Shown: positions 1 to 7,000 of the stretch, one piece after another
How positions within the stretch are numbered: the stretch's first letter is position 1
Layout: the number at the start of each line of letters is the position of its first letter
Assembly (NCBI GenBank): GCA_016839405.1
Contig: JAEOUJ010000376.1
Span: forward strand, 1-9,114
Source of the DNA: Candidatus Gerdarchaeota archaeon
GTDB taxonomy: Archaea > Asgardarchaeota > Heimdallarchaeia > JABLTI01
Reading direction: 5' to 3'
DNA: 9,114 bases
Made by a program: the position numbers and the translations under genes
Notes under the pieces: generated by a model
Seen by the model: only the letters and a program-made list of their open reading frames with translations
What the model was told of the DNA's origin: nothing
Database searches by the model: none

Positions 1-542
1 CCACCACCTGAACAAATTGCAGAAGTAAACAATTTAACAAATGGAGTCCGTTTACGCATATAACCATCATATAAAGCTATAGATTCCATTACATTAGGTA
101 TACCAGAACCTTTTGATTCAGGATTAAAAATCCAAATAAGAGGTGCTGTTAATAAAACTGCTAATAAAGGTGTAATAATTATTGCTAGAAACCTACCTGC
201 ATTGAAACTTTCTGCTATTAATGGGAATAATTTTTGTAGGAAAATAATATTAGCTCCTTCTACCAACCATTCAAAAGCCCAAGCTGATAGTGCACCAATT
301 ATACCAACTACAATAGCAATAGCATTTATAACAAAATATTTTGATTTAAATAACTCTACAATTGCTTTTCTTGGGTGTTTTATATCATAAATAAAATTCT
401 TCCAAGCTTTTTTAATTGAAATTCTTGATTCTTTCAATCTATTATCAATATAAAATTTTAATTCACTAGTTGATTCTTCTTTATCAATTACATCTATTTC
501 TTTGTCTTTTTCTTCAAGAGATTTCTTTTTTTTAGATGTCAT
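1..542 (-). CDS. ClC-family chloride channel/transporter, N-terminal part (runs off the left edge)
   Basis: Only the first 180 codons are present; the gene continues beyond position 1. ClC proteins are dimeric membrane proteins that conduct chloride or exchange it for protons. Residues 1-68 form a strongly charged, Lys/Glu-rich cytoplasmic head. Hydrophobic helices follow at about 70-92 and 117-138. The diagnostic ClC anion-selectivity motif GSGIP lies at 145-149 (GSGIPNV, where GSGIPE is more usual). It is followed by a TPFVKLFTSAI helix leading into a Gly-rich SGGG, which fits the start of the GSGGSxGREGP region. The gating glutamate and any C-terminal CBS domains lie outside the window. 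The ATG at 542 is the first start after a charged, non-hydrophobic upstream stretch. The gene diverges from the DHH gene at 711. The family call is secure from the GSGIP context; channel versus exchanger cannot be decided here. Confidence 0.9.
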   Translation of the reverse strand, partial: MTSKKKKSLEEKDKEIDVIDKEESTSELKFYIDNRLKESRISIKKAWKNFIYDIKHPRKAIVELFKSKYFVINAIAIVVGIIGALSAWAFEWLVEGANIIFLQKLFPLIAESFNAGRFLAIIITPLLAVLLTAPLIWIFNPESKGSGIPNVMESIALYDGYMRKRTPFVKLFTSAICSGG

Positions 543-574
543 TGATTTGCTTCCTATAAAGAAAATATCTTTGA

Positions 575-584
575 ATTATAAGTT
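575..584 (-). promoter_or_regulatory. Candidate TATA box for the ClC gene
   Basis: On the minus strand this reads AACTTATAAT, about 33-42 bp upstream of the ATG at 542. Initiation about 25 bp downstream would give a leader of roughly 10 nt, matching the near-leaderless style seen elsewhere in the window. It is inferred from spacing and AT-rich composition only. Other AT-rich matches exist nearby. Confidence 0.3.
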
Positions 585-607
585 AATGTACAATATAGTC
601 TACATTA
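584..607. repeat. Inverted repeat TAATGTA-N10-TACATTA in the divergent ClC/DHH region
   Basis: TAATGTA (584-590) and TACATTA (601-607) are perfect 7-bp inverted arms separated by 10 bp. The repeat lies just upstream of the candidate ClC TATA box, where archaeal activators or repressors often bind. In AT-rich DNA a 7-bp inverted repeat can arise by chance, so the operator role is only a suggestion. Confidence 0.25.
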
Positions 608-710
608 TTCTTTGATAATTCTTATAAGGTTTTCAGAAGTGCTAATCTTAAATAAAAAATAGATGAAATAGAAAAATTGAAAATATCTTCAAAATGATGC
701 ATTTCAATAA

Positions 711-2882
711 ATGAATGTGATTAATATGGGATATACTAAATGTGATGTATGTCAAGGAACAGGTAAAGAAATTATTACAGAAACGACTTGTCCTGATTGT
801 AAAGGTATGGGTAGCACAAAAATAATACTATCGTCATTTGATAAAACTGATAAATCCAATGCATGTAAAACATGCAATGGTTTAGGTAAAATAATTAAAT
901 CTAAGAAATGTGTTTCATGTAATGGACAAGGGAAAATTTTAATTTGTGATTCATGTGGAAAACAATTATCTGAAGATGAGATTACTCCTGGTGTAGGTCA
1001 TATTTGTCAAGAATGTAAAGATGTACCAATTGTTTTTGTTTTAAAACCACCATGTAGTGCAAAAACCGTTAAAGTAGGAACATATTACCAAGCTACTGTT
1101 AGAAATTTCAAGGATTTTGGTGTTTTTGCAGAGCTTTATCCAGGTATTGATGGATTAATACGCAACAGGAATTTGAAGGGATTAAAAAGATCTGATATTG
1201 GGAAACAAATTATAGTTCATGTTAGTGGAAAAACTAGGGATGGCAAATTAGAGCTAACTCCAGTTGATTTGAAAAATTTTAGACATGGTGTTCAAAGAGA
1301 TTCAATGAGTCGATTAAATATTTCATCAATATCACGAAAGATGGAAAATAAACAAATTCTTATACAAGGCAAAGTTTCTCAAATTCGAAAAACAAGTGGA
1401 CCCATTTCTTACAATTTTGTTGATGAAACAGGCTCAATTGCAGGTGCTGCTTTTATTAAACCTACAGAGGAAAATCCATACAAAGACATTGCTGTTGGTG
1501 ATATCGTAGAAGTATATGGTATTATTAATACTCATAGAGATATTTTACAGATTGAAATAATGGATATGATTGAAGCAGGACATGAAGAAACTAAGGTTAT
1601 TTTAAAACGAATAGAAAAAGCACTTGATATGAAATCCCAACCAAAAGACGTTCCATTTCTTATAAAATCAAAAATTTTAGATAAAATGAGAGATGATTTG
1701 TATAAACTTGCAAAATTAATAAGAAGAGCAGTTTTCGATGGAACACCTGTCTTATTAAGACATCATGCTGATACAGATGGAATAACAAGTGCTGTTGCCT
1801 TAGAACATGCTATAATTCCTTTATTATTGGAAGAACAACCTGAAGCTGCTGATTATAGGATAAAACGATCACCATCTAAATCACCTTTTTGGGATTTTAT
1901 TGATGTAACAAAAGATGTTGATTTTGCTTTACAAGACGCAATAAAATTTGGTGATAAATTACCATTTATTTTATTAATTGATCTTGGCAGCTCCACAGAA
2001 AGCTTGGCTTCAATAAGAAAAGCAAATATTTTTGATATTAATGTAGCTGTTTTAGATCATCATTTTCCTGAAAATATTGTAAAACAAAATGTCTTATTGC
2101 ATATAAATCCATATTTCTATGGTGGAGATTATAATTTATGTTCAGGAATGCTTGGAGTGGAACTTGCACGTATAATTAATCCAGATATATCAGATAAAAT
2201 AGATTATTTAGCAGCAATTGCTGGAACTGCTGACAGAGTTGAAAGCTCTGAATTAGAACAATACAATAAAATAGCGAAAAATAAGGGATTAAATGAAGAA
2301 TTGTTAAGAAAAATTGCATTGGCAATTGATTATGAACAATATTATTTGAGATTTGCTGATGGTAAAAATATAATTGATAGTATATTAGGTTTTGATGACT
2401 TTAAAAGTAAGTCACATTTAGATTTAATTGATCTCCTATATACAGAAGCTCTGGAAGCTCTTGATGAACAAATTAAAATTTGTGAAGCACATCTAAAAAC
2501 AGAAGAGCTATCAAATGGTATAATATTAGGTAGAATAGATGTAGAAAAATTCGCCAAGCGATTTGAATTTCCACCTCCTGGTAAAACGACAGGAGCTATA
2601 CATGATAATTTATGTTTAAAAAATCCTGATAAAGGTGTTATTACATTAGGATTAGGACCTGATTTTGTTGTTCTTCGATCAAAAGGAGTTCTAATAAATT
2701 TTCCAATGATTATTAAAAATATAAAAAAGAAATTACCCAGTGCTGGTATTGATGGTGGAGGACATGAAGTTGTTGGTTCTTTGAAATTCATAGAAGGCAT
2801 GTATGAAGAGGTAATTTCTGGTTTAATTAAAATTTTATCAAAAGTTGAAGTTGAATCATCTTCATCAGAAATAAAAGAATGA
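711..2882 (+). CDS. COG1107-type DHH phosphoesterase (RecJ-like) with DnaJ zinc finger, S1 and OB domains
   Basis: This 723-residue protein has the multidomain layout of the archaeal RecJ-like family. Residues 11-74 carry four CxxCxGxG knuckles (C11/C14, C27/C30, C52/C55, C67/C70) like the DnaJ zinc finger. Two further CxxC pairs at 79-82 and 99-102 suggest an additional zinc site. An S1 RNA/ssDNA-binding fold spans about 120-185, and a tRNA_anti-type OB fold spans about 215-285. The DHH core has motif I HADTDG (D354, D356), motif II D424 in LIDLGSS, motif III DHH at 449-451, and D508 in GTADR. The DHHA1 motif GGGH is at 682-685. All expected metal ligands are present, so it is probably an active Mn-dependent phosphodiesterase or 5'-3' exonuclease on single-stranded nucleic acid; whether DNA or RNA is unknown. 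The ATG at 726 (codon 6) is an alternative start. No strong Shine-Dalgarno is visible. Candidate TATA-like stretches are CTTATAAGG (621-629) and TTAAATAAAAAA (648-659). Confidence 0.9.
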   Translation: MNVINMGYTKCDVCQGTGKEIITETTCPDCKGMGSTKIILSSFDKTDKSNACKTCNGLGKIIKSKKCVSCNGQGKILICDSCGKQLSEDEITPGVGHICQECKDVPIVFVLKPPCSAKTVKVGTYYQATVRNFKDFGVFAELYPGIDGLIRNRNLKGLKRSDIGKQIIVHVSGKTRDGKLELTPVDLKNFRHGVQRDSMSRLNISSISRKMENKQILIQGKVSQIRKTSGPISYNFVDETGSIAGAAFIKPTEENPYKDIAVGDIVEVYGIINTHRDILQIEIMDMIEAGHEETKVILKRIEKALDMKSQPKDVPFLIKSKILDKMRDDLYKLAKLIRRAVFDGTPVLLRHHADTDGITSAVALEHAIIPLLLEEQPEAADYRIKRSPSKSPFWDFIDVTKDVDFALQDAIKFGDKLPFILLIDLGSSTESLASIRKANIFDINVAVLDHHFPENIVKQNVLLHINPYFYGGDYNLCSGMLGVELARIINPDISDKIDYLAAIAGTADRVESSELEQYNKIAKNKGLNEELLRKIALAIDYEQYYLRFADGKNIIDSILGFDDFKSKSHLDLIDLLYTEALEALDEQIKICEAHLKTEELSNGIILGRIDVEKFAKRFEFPPPGKTTGAIHDNLCLKNPDKGVITLGLGPDFVVLRSKGVLINFPMIIKNIKKKLPSAGIDGGGHEVVGSLKFIEGMYEEVISGLIKILSKVEVESSSSEIKE

Positions 2883-2940
2883 ATAAATATATTAACGCAG
2901 CATATTAAAAAGAAATTTAAGCAAATCTATAGGGATAGTA

Positions 2941-3963
2941 ATGAGTTCAACTAAAAAACCTTCAGAGAAAGATCCTGAATGGGCTTATGAGACATTAAGA
3001 CCAAGGTTTAAACATGAATATAAACTACTAGAGAAAGTTGAATTCTTAACTTATTATTTTGTTGGTCCAACTAAGAAATACAAAGGTATTGTTGATTTCT
3101 TGCCACGAAAAAGTATCCTCAATAAGATAACACCAAAAATGAAATTAGGTTTTGTTGGCGATCTAATGAAAATGAAAAAAAGGAATTTAACAATTGGACT
3201 TGGGATAAGGAAATTTTTCAGTGATATAGATTATTTCATTGGTAATTTTGAGGGGATAATAACAAAACGGAAAAATGAGGTGGTTTCTGAACAAATACAT
3301 GATGAGAAATTTCTAGAAATATTAAAAACACTTCATTCTCCTGAAAAAACAATACTTTCTTATTCAAATAATCATGCAAATGATTTCGGTTGGAATGAAT
3401 ATAAGAGAAGTTACCAAATAGTGAAGGATCATGGTTTTAATGTAATAGGCAGAAGGGATGAACCAAATTTATTACTCGGCAATAAAGTGAATATTGCTGT
3501 TGCTTCAGCTTGGTCAGATCATCCTTGTGAATTTATCTCCAATTTTAGAGAAATTAATGAATATTATAATCCAAATGCAGAATTCAATATTTTTTATCCA
3601 CATTGGGGATATGAATTACAACTATATCCACATCCAAAACAGCTAAAATTTGTAGAACATATGTTAAAAAATTGGGATATGATTATTGGACATCACACTC
3701 ATAATCCACAACCAGTAACAGAGTTTTCAACTAAAAGCGGCAAAAAATTGGTTGCATACTCACTTGGGGATTTTACTTATGGTGTTAGATACAAAATCTA
3801 TCATCATTATGGCATAGTTATTAAAGCAGAAATTGGTCCGAATAAAGAAGGTCAATGGCAAGTTGGTAAAGTCGAATGGGAATTTAATTTACTTAGATTT
3901 TTGAAAAATAAAGAAGTTTTATTAGATTTAAATATGAACTGCCGTTGGTTTAAAAACATATAA
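2941..3963 (+). CDS. CapA-family (PGA_cap) metallophosphatase-fold protein
   Basis: This 340-residue protein has the motif set of the CapA/PgsA poly-glutamate or capsule synthesis family, a branch of the calcineurin-like phosphoesterase fold. Seen in order: GDLM (73-76), NFEG (102-105), NNHANDFG (143-150), PHWGYE (220-225), GHHTHNPQP (250-258) and SLGDF (274-278), where many members have SLGNF. These supply the His/Asp/Asn metal ligands. Bacterial CapA proteins are usually membrane-anchored and act at the cell surface. This protein has no signal peptide or membrane helix, and its first 65 residues are charged or aromatic, so a cytosolic role is inferred. The substrate is unknown. It lies 58 bp downstream of the DHH gene on the same strand and could be co-transcribed. 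A weak AGGGAT precedes the ATG. It converges on mptA with a 9-bp gap. Confidence 0.82.
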   Translation: MSSTKKPSEKDPEWAYETLRPRFKHEYKLLEKVEFLTYYFVGPTKKYKGIVDFLPRKSILNKITPKMKLGFVGDLMKMKKRNLTIGLGIRKFFSDIDYFIGNFEGIITKRKNEVVSEQIHDEKFLEILKTLHSPEKTILSYSNNHANDFGWNEYKRSYQIVKDHGFNVIGRRDEPNLLLGNKVNIAVASAWSDHPCEFISNFREINEYYNPNAEFNIFYPHWGYELQLYPHPKQLKFVEHMLKNWDMIIGHHTHNPQPVTEFSTKSGKKLVAYSLGDFTYGVRYKIYHHYGIVIKAEIGPNKEGQWQVGKVEWEFNLLRFLKNKEVLLDLNMNCRWFKNI

Positions 3964-3972
3964 TTTCAATAT

Positions 3973-4788
3973 TTAGCTTGTTTTTGCTGAGCCTTTAGCT
4001 ATTACATCATGTTTATGAATGCTCTCAAGACTTTTAGCTATTGCTTCTAATTCTAATACTTTATCTTTATAAATTTCTTTTGCATTCGCTAAAATACTTC
4101 TACAAACATCTTCAACAAACATTGGATTATCATACATACAATCTATAACACATTGTTCATCTTCTGTTTTAAGAATGGAGTAAGTTTCAGCTGGAAAAGA
4201 ATTTCTTAGAATTTCCACCATGGATTCAAAAGATGGCATTTGATCTATTGTGCCTTTTACACTTAATTTTCCTAAAGCTCTTTGAACATGAGTTCGTTTA
4301 TCAGGACTATTCTCCATTGCATGCGGGCATACAGTATTACCAATATATTCAATTGTTATTCCAACTAAAGAGTCTTCATTTTTTTGTGCCCAAGTATTAA
4401 CAGTGACATTGACTACTTCAAATGTTTTTTTCTTGCTAATTGGAGTATTTGTTTCATAAAAGAAATCAAAATTCATTGATAAATGAGCATTAGTGTAAGG
4501 ATGTTTTTCTTGTAATTTTCTTAGAACTTGTAATGAAAGCTCTTCAACAGAATTATGAGCATTTCTTTCGTCGTTGATTATTTCAACTACTGATTCACTT
4601 ATTCTTGACATATGAACTCCTTTAATATCCGCTGGAAGATTAATTGTTGCTTCTATAATAGGTGTTAAATGAAATGTCCTACCATTGCGTTTTATTACGA
4701 GTAATGTTTTGAAATTTGTTATCCCAACATAGTCTAAAGAAATTTCAACTTTTGGCTTTTCATTTTGTGTTTCAATATTCTTTTTCAA
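3973..4788 (-). CDS. mptA: GTP cyclohydrolase MptA (FolE2/COG1469 family)
   Basis: This 271-residue protein matches the Fe(II)-dependent type I-B cyclohydrolase family. In archaea MptA converts GTP to 7,8-dihydroneopterin 2',3'-cyclic phosphate, the first step to the pterin of tetrahydromethanopterin or folate-like C1 carriers. Visible family signatures are KGVHMSR (56-62), an extended strand around VNVTVNTWAQKNEDS, GNTVCPHAM (150-158, carrying the conserved Cys154), RTHVQRALGKL (165-175) and YDNPMFVEDVCR (219-230, with E226). The position after CP is His rather than the Cys I would expect; this may affect metal binding. The start is TTG at 4788. An in-frame TGA lies only two codons upstream, the next ATG is codon 60 inside the conserved core, and GAGTGA sits 6 nt ahead. 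No other pterin gene is adjacent, so it probably forms its own transcript. Confidence 0.9.
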   Translation of the reverse strand: MKKNIETQNEKPKVEISLDYVGITNFKTLLVIKRNGRTFHLTPIIEATINLPADIKGVHMSRISESVVEIINDERNAHNSVEELSLQVLRKLQEKHPYTNAHLSMNFDFFYETNTPISKKKTFEVVNVTVNTWAQKNEDSLVGITIEYIGNTVCPHAMENSPDKRTHVQRALGKLSVKGTIDQMPSFESMVEILRNSFPAETYSILKTEDEQCVIDCMYDNPMFVEDVCRSILANAKEIYKDKVLELEAIAKSLESIHKHDVIAKGSAKTS

Positions 4789-4794
4789 TTTTAG

Positions 4795-4800
4795 TCACTC
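4795..4800 (-). promoter_or_regulatory. Shine-Dalgarno GAGTGA deciding the mptA TTG start
   Basis: On the minus strand GAGTGA ends 6 nt before the TTG at 4788. It matches most of the archaeal consensus GGAGGTGA. The same bases contain the in-frame TGA that blocks any longer reading frame, so this site and the stop together fix the start. Confidence 0.55.
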
Positions 4801-4900
4801 AATTATACAGCTAAACCATTCTATAATTCAAATTTTAATCACTAAATTAAAACTCTTTGTTTTGATTTCATTCAAAATAACATCATATTTTGCAAAATAA

Positions 4901-4912
4901 GAAAAGCTTTTC
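4901..4912. repeat. 12-bp perfect palindrome ahead of the HAD gene
   Basis: GAAAAGCTTTTC is a perfect 12-bp palindrome, next to the AT-rich CAAAATAAG that could serve as a TATA element for the HAD gene. It might be an operator. It is low in complexity (A-run/T-run), so chance is a real alternative. Confidence 0.2.
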
Positions 4913-4959
4913 AGTAATATATGTTTGTTAGTTATAAAGACCTCAAATTGCTGAGAATA

Positions 4960-5703
4960 ATGACTATAACAACTATTTTATTCGATATGGATTCAACACT
5001 TAATACTATTGATGAAGAGGCTTTTAGTCAAAAATATTTTGAGCTTTTACATGATAATTATTTTCCTGAATTTGGAATGCAATATTTTCGTGAAACTTTA
5101 ACAGAAATAACTATGTATGTTATGTCAAGTAAAAAATCTAAGGAATTAACTGTTAGAACATTTATGAAAGAGATGTCAAAAAATTTCAAAAAATCCCCTA
5201 AAAAAATCTATGATAAATTCAAATCATATTATGCAAATGAATATTCACAATTGCAGGAATATGTTAAACCAGCCAAATTTGCTAGAAAAGCTGTACAACT
5301 TAGTTTTGAAAAGGGATATAATGTAATAATTGCAACTACTCCAATTTTTACAGAACATGCAATACTTCAAAGATTGAATTGGAGTGGAGTAGCTGATTTT
5401 AATTATCAACTAATAACTCATGCTGAAAATATGTATTTTTCAAAACCTCGAGAAGAATATTACTTAGAGATTAGAAAAAAAATTAATCGAAAATCTGAAG
5501 AATGTATAATGGTTGGCAATGAATTTTTGGCTGATATTGTTGCTCCTACTAAACTTGGTATGAAAACTTTCTATTGTGCAACAAATAGTGAAGATGACTT
5601 CTTTTATTCCCCAGAATTAAAACGTTTTAGTAAAATAAAACCAACCTATTTTGGTAATTTAGAATATTATATCCAACTTATAACTGATGATTTTAATATA
5701 TAA
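4960..5703 (+). CDS. HAD-superfamily hydrolase
   Basis: This is a haloacid dehalogenase-fold hydrolase, most likely a phosphatase of the cap C1 type. The substrate is not recognisable. From the ATG at 4960 the protein has 247 residues and starts with the core beta strand TITTILFDMDST, giving nucleophile D9 and general acid D11 (DxDxT). A helical cap spans about 20-100. Motif II is the Thr in IATTP (126/127), motif III is K162 in SKPREEY, and motif IV is VGNEFLAD (N187, D192), with Asn where Asp is usual. An in-frame ATG at 4921 would add 13 residues (MFVSYKDLKLLRI) ahead of the conserved strand. I prefer 4960 because HAD proteins typically begin right at this strand, but 4921 is not excluded. 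It converges on the DUF523 gene with a 12-bp gap. Confidence 0.82.
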   Translation: MTITTILFDMDSTLNTIDEEAFSQKYFELLHDNYFPEFGMQYFRETLTEITMYVMSSKKSKELTVRTFMKEMSKNFKKSPKKIYDKFKSYYANEYSQLQEYVKPAKFARKAVQLSFEKGYNVIIATTPIFTEHAILQRLNWSGVADFNYQLITHAENMYFSKPREEYYLEIRKKINRKSEECIMVGNEFLADIVAPTKLGMKTFYCATNSEDDFFYSPELKRFSKIKPTYFGNLEYYIQLITDDFNI

Positions 5704-5715
5704 TAAAAATTAAAG

Positions 5716-6231
5716 CTAAAAAAATTCCTTTAACTCATTTTCAGAATAGAGAATTATTCCCTTTTCAAGCAATTTAGCTGAAGTAACACCACAACCTTTT
5801 ATCAGATATTCACCATTCACTGATCTATTAAAAATGAGTTTCACACCACATGAAGGACTTCCTTCTTTCATTATTGCATGTTTTATTTTATATAATTTTA
5901 CTAATTTAATTGTTTCAGCAGCACCTTTAAGGAAATTATCTGTTACATCAATATTTATACGATTGATAACATTAGCTCTTTTTTTTAGTACATCATGTCC
6001 ATTTCCTTTAATAATACATTGTGGTTCTCTAGGAGTAGGCAACCCACCTAATTGCTCAGGGCAAATTGGCAGTAGTTTTCTATATTTCATTATTTGTAAT
6101 ACATTATCATCTCTAATGTTCAAATTATCATAGGTGCAATTAATTCCAAGTAAACATGCACTAACTAGTATAATTTTATCTTTTTCTGGAAAATGCTTAT
6201 CAATCTTATCATTTAAAGAATTTATCAACAT
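5716..6231 (-). CDS. DUF523 family protein, likely Fe-S thiouracil-desulfurase-like (TudS/YbbK type)
   Basis: From the ATG at 6231 this is a 171-residue protein. It contains the DUF523 signatures VSACLLGINCTYD (23-35), ICPEQLGGLPTPREP (56-70) and EGSPSCGVK (123-131). Conserved cysteines C26, C57 and C128 are the likely ligands of a [4Fe-4S] cluster; C32 and C147 are additional. Characterised members (TudS) use such a cluster to remove sulfur from 2-thiouracil, a breakdown product of thiolated tRNA bases. Applying that function here is inference. The longer frame opens with TTG at 6246. I chose ATG 6231 because the TATA-like box at 6259-6270 would start transcription near 6235, just ahead of this ATG. 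A T5 run follows the stop on the minus strand (5709-5705). It diverges from the methyltransferase at 6301. Confidence 0.88.
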   Translation of the reverse strand: MLINSLNDKIDKHFPEKDKIILVSACLLGINCTYDNLNIRDDNVLQIMKYRKLLPICPEQLGGLPTPREPQCIIKGNGHDVLKKRANVINRINIDVTDNFLKGAAETIKLVKLYKIKHAIMKEGSPSCGVKLIFNRSVNGEYLIKGCGVTSAKLLEKGIILYSENELKEFF

Positions 6232-6258
6232 AACACTCAGTAACAATTTATCTTAAGA

Positions 6259-6270
6259 TTATATAAAATT
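6259..6270. promoter_or_regulatory. Shared bidirectional TATA-like box between the DUF523 and methyltransferase genes
   Basis: TTATATAAAATT lies in the 69-bp gap between two divergent genes. Reading right, about 25 bp on gives a start near 6288, a dozen bases before the ATG at 6301. Reading left, it gives a start near 6237, a few bases before the ATG at 6231. It is the only good TATA match in the gap, so one box may serve both genes. Inferred from spacing only. Confidence 0.45.
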
Positions 6271-6300
6271 GATACATTAAAACTGGAGAAAAAATTTGGT

Positions 6301-6969
6301 ATGAATAATCTCACTAGTGAGATAAAATACATTAGTGGTCAATACTCAGTTAAAGCACATTTGTATAGTTTATTCACTGGAATTTTATATTTAATTGCAG
6401 GAGTTATTGACATTAAATTTCGAAAAAATGTTTTTAAAAATTGCTTGCCAAAAAAAGGAAATGAAAAAGTACTTGATATATGTTGTGCTAATGGAAAAGG
6501 TACAATGATATTAGCTAAAGAATTTCCAGATGGAAATGTAGATGGACTTGATTTAAATCCTAGCATGATTTTTTTTGCTAATCAAAGAGTGAAAGATAAG
6601 CATTCTATCAAATTTTATGTTGGTAATTGTGCTAAAATTCCTTTTCCAAATAGCAAATATAATATCATAAATGCATGGTTAGCTCTACATGAAATTTCTA
6701 GTTCTTTGTTAAAAACAGTTGTTTTGGAGATAAAACGTGTTTTAAAGAAGAATGGTTATTTATTTGTTTTTGATTTAACAATTCCAAATAATCCATCCTT
6801 TTCAATGCGTCTAATATATTATATTTTCAGATTATTTGAAGATGAATCTGCAGCCAAATTTATGATGATAGATCAAGGTGCTTTTCTAGAGAGATTTGGT
6901 TTTAAATTAATTAAGAAATGGGAAGTTTTAGAGGGATTTGCTAATATTCTATTATTGGTAAAAGAATAA
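6301..6969 (+). CDS. Class I SAM-dependent methyltransferase (UbiE/Methyltransf_11-like)
   Basis: This 222-residue protein has the Rossmann-like SAM-binding fold. Motif I is VLDICCANGKG (57-67), post-I is VDGLDLNP with D84 as the probable ribose-binding acid, motif II is around GNCAKIPFP (108-116), and the post-motif helix/strand is EIKRVLKKNGYLFVFD (143-158). The N-terminal helix ending in IDIKFRKNVF resembles the leader helix of UbiE-like quinone or small-molecule methyltransferases. Residues 21-38 are notably hydrophobic and could touch a membrane or a lipophilic substrate. The substrate is unknown. Motif I has two cysteines where DxGxGxG enzymes have a glycine. GGAG (6285-6288) lies about 12 nt before the ATG. 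It converges on the coiled-coil gene with a 31-bp gap. Confidence 0.82.
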   Translation: MNNLTSEIKYISGQYSVKAHLYSLFTGILYLIAGVIDIKFRKNVFKNCLPKKGNEKVLDICCANGKGTMILAKEFPDGNVDGLDLNPSMIFFANQRVKDKHSIKFYVGNCAKIPFPNSKYNIINAWLALHEISSSLLKTVVLEIKRVLKKNGYLFVFDLTIPNNPSFSMRLIYYIFRLFEDESAAKFMMIDQGAFLERFGFKLIKKWEVLEGFANILLLVKE

Positions 6970-6978
6970 TTAAATTAT

Positions 6979-6984
6979 AAAAAA
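6979..6984 (-). terminator. Candidate U-run terminator for the coiled-coil gene
   Basis: On the minus strand a T6 run in a very T-rich stretch (ATTATTTTTTATAATTT) starts about 17 bp after the stop at 7001. Archaeal RNA polymerase can terminate at such U-runs without a hairpin. There is no stable stem-loop here, so the evidence is composition and position only. Confidence 0.3.
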
Positions 6985-7000
6985 TAATGCATAAGAAGAA

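Noticed and set aside
202..390. 62-codon plus-strand ORF inside the ClC region
   Set aside because: It lies wholly antisense to the ClC reading frame, which carries GSGIP and membrane helices; the plus-strand product has no recognisable features.
2342..2800. 152-codon minus-strand ORF
   Set aside because: It is antisense to the DHHA1 part of the COG1107 gene; its proline- and serine-rich composition is what the complement of that coding sequence gives.
3973..3990. T5 run between the convergent CapA and mptA genes as a terminator
   Set aside because: It lies inside the mptA coding end, is short, and has no stem; not enough to call.
4859..4878. Weak inverted repeat TTTTGA-N6-TCAAAA upstream of the HAD gene
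   Set aside because: It has only 6-bp A/T-dominated arms; such repeats are expected by chance at this base composition.
5834..6133. 99-codon plus-strand ORF
   Set aside because: It is the antisense shadow of the DUF523 gene, whose cysteine motifs are clearly in the minus frame.
6339..6566. 75-codon minus-strand ORF
   Set aside because: It is antisense to the SAM-binding core of the methyltransferase and has no independent support.
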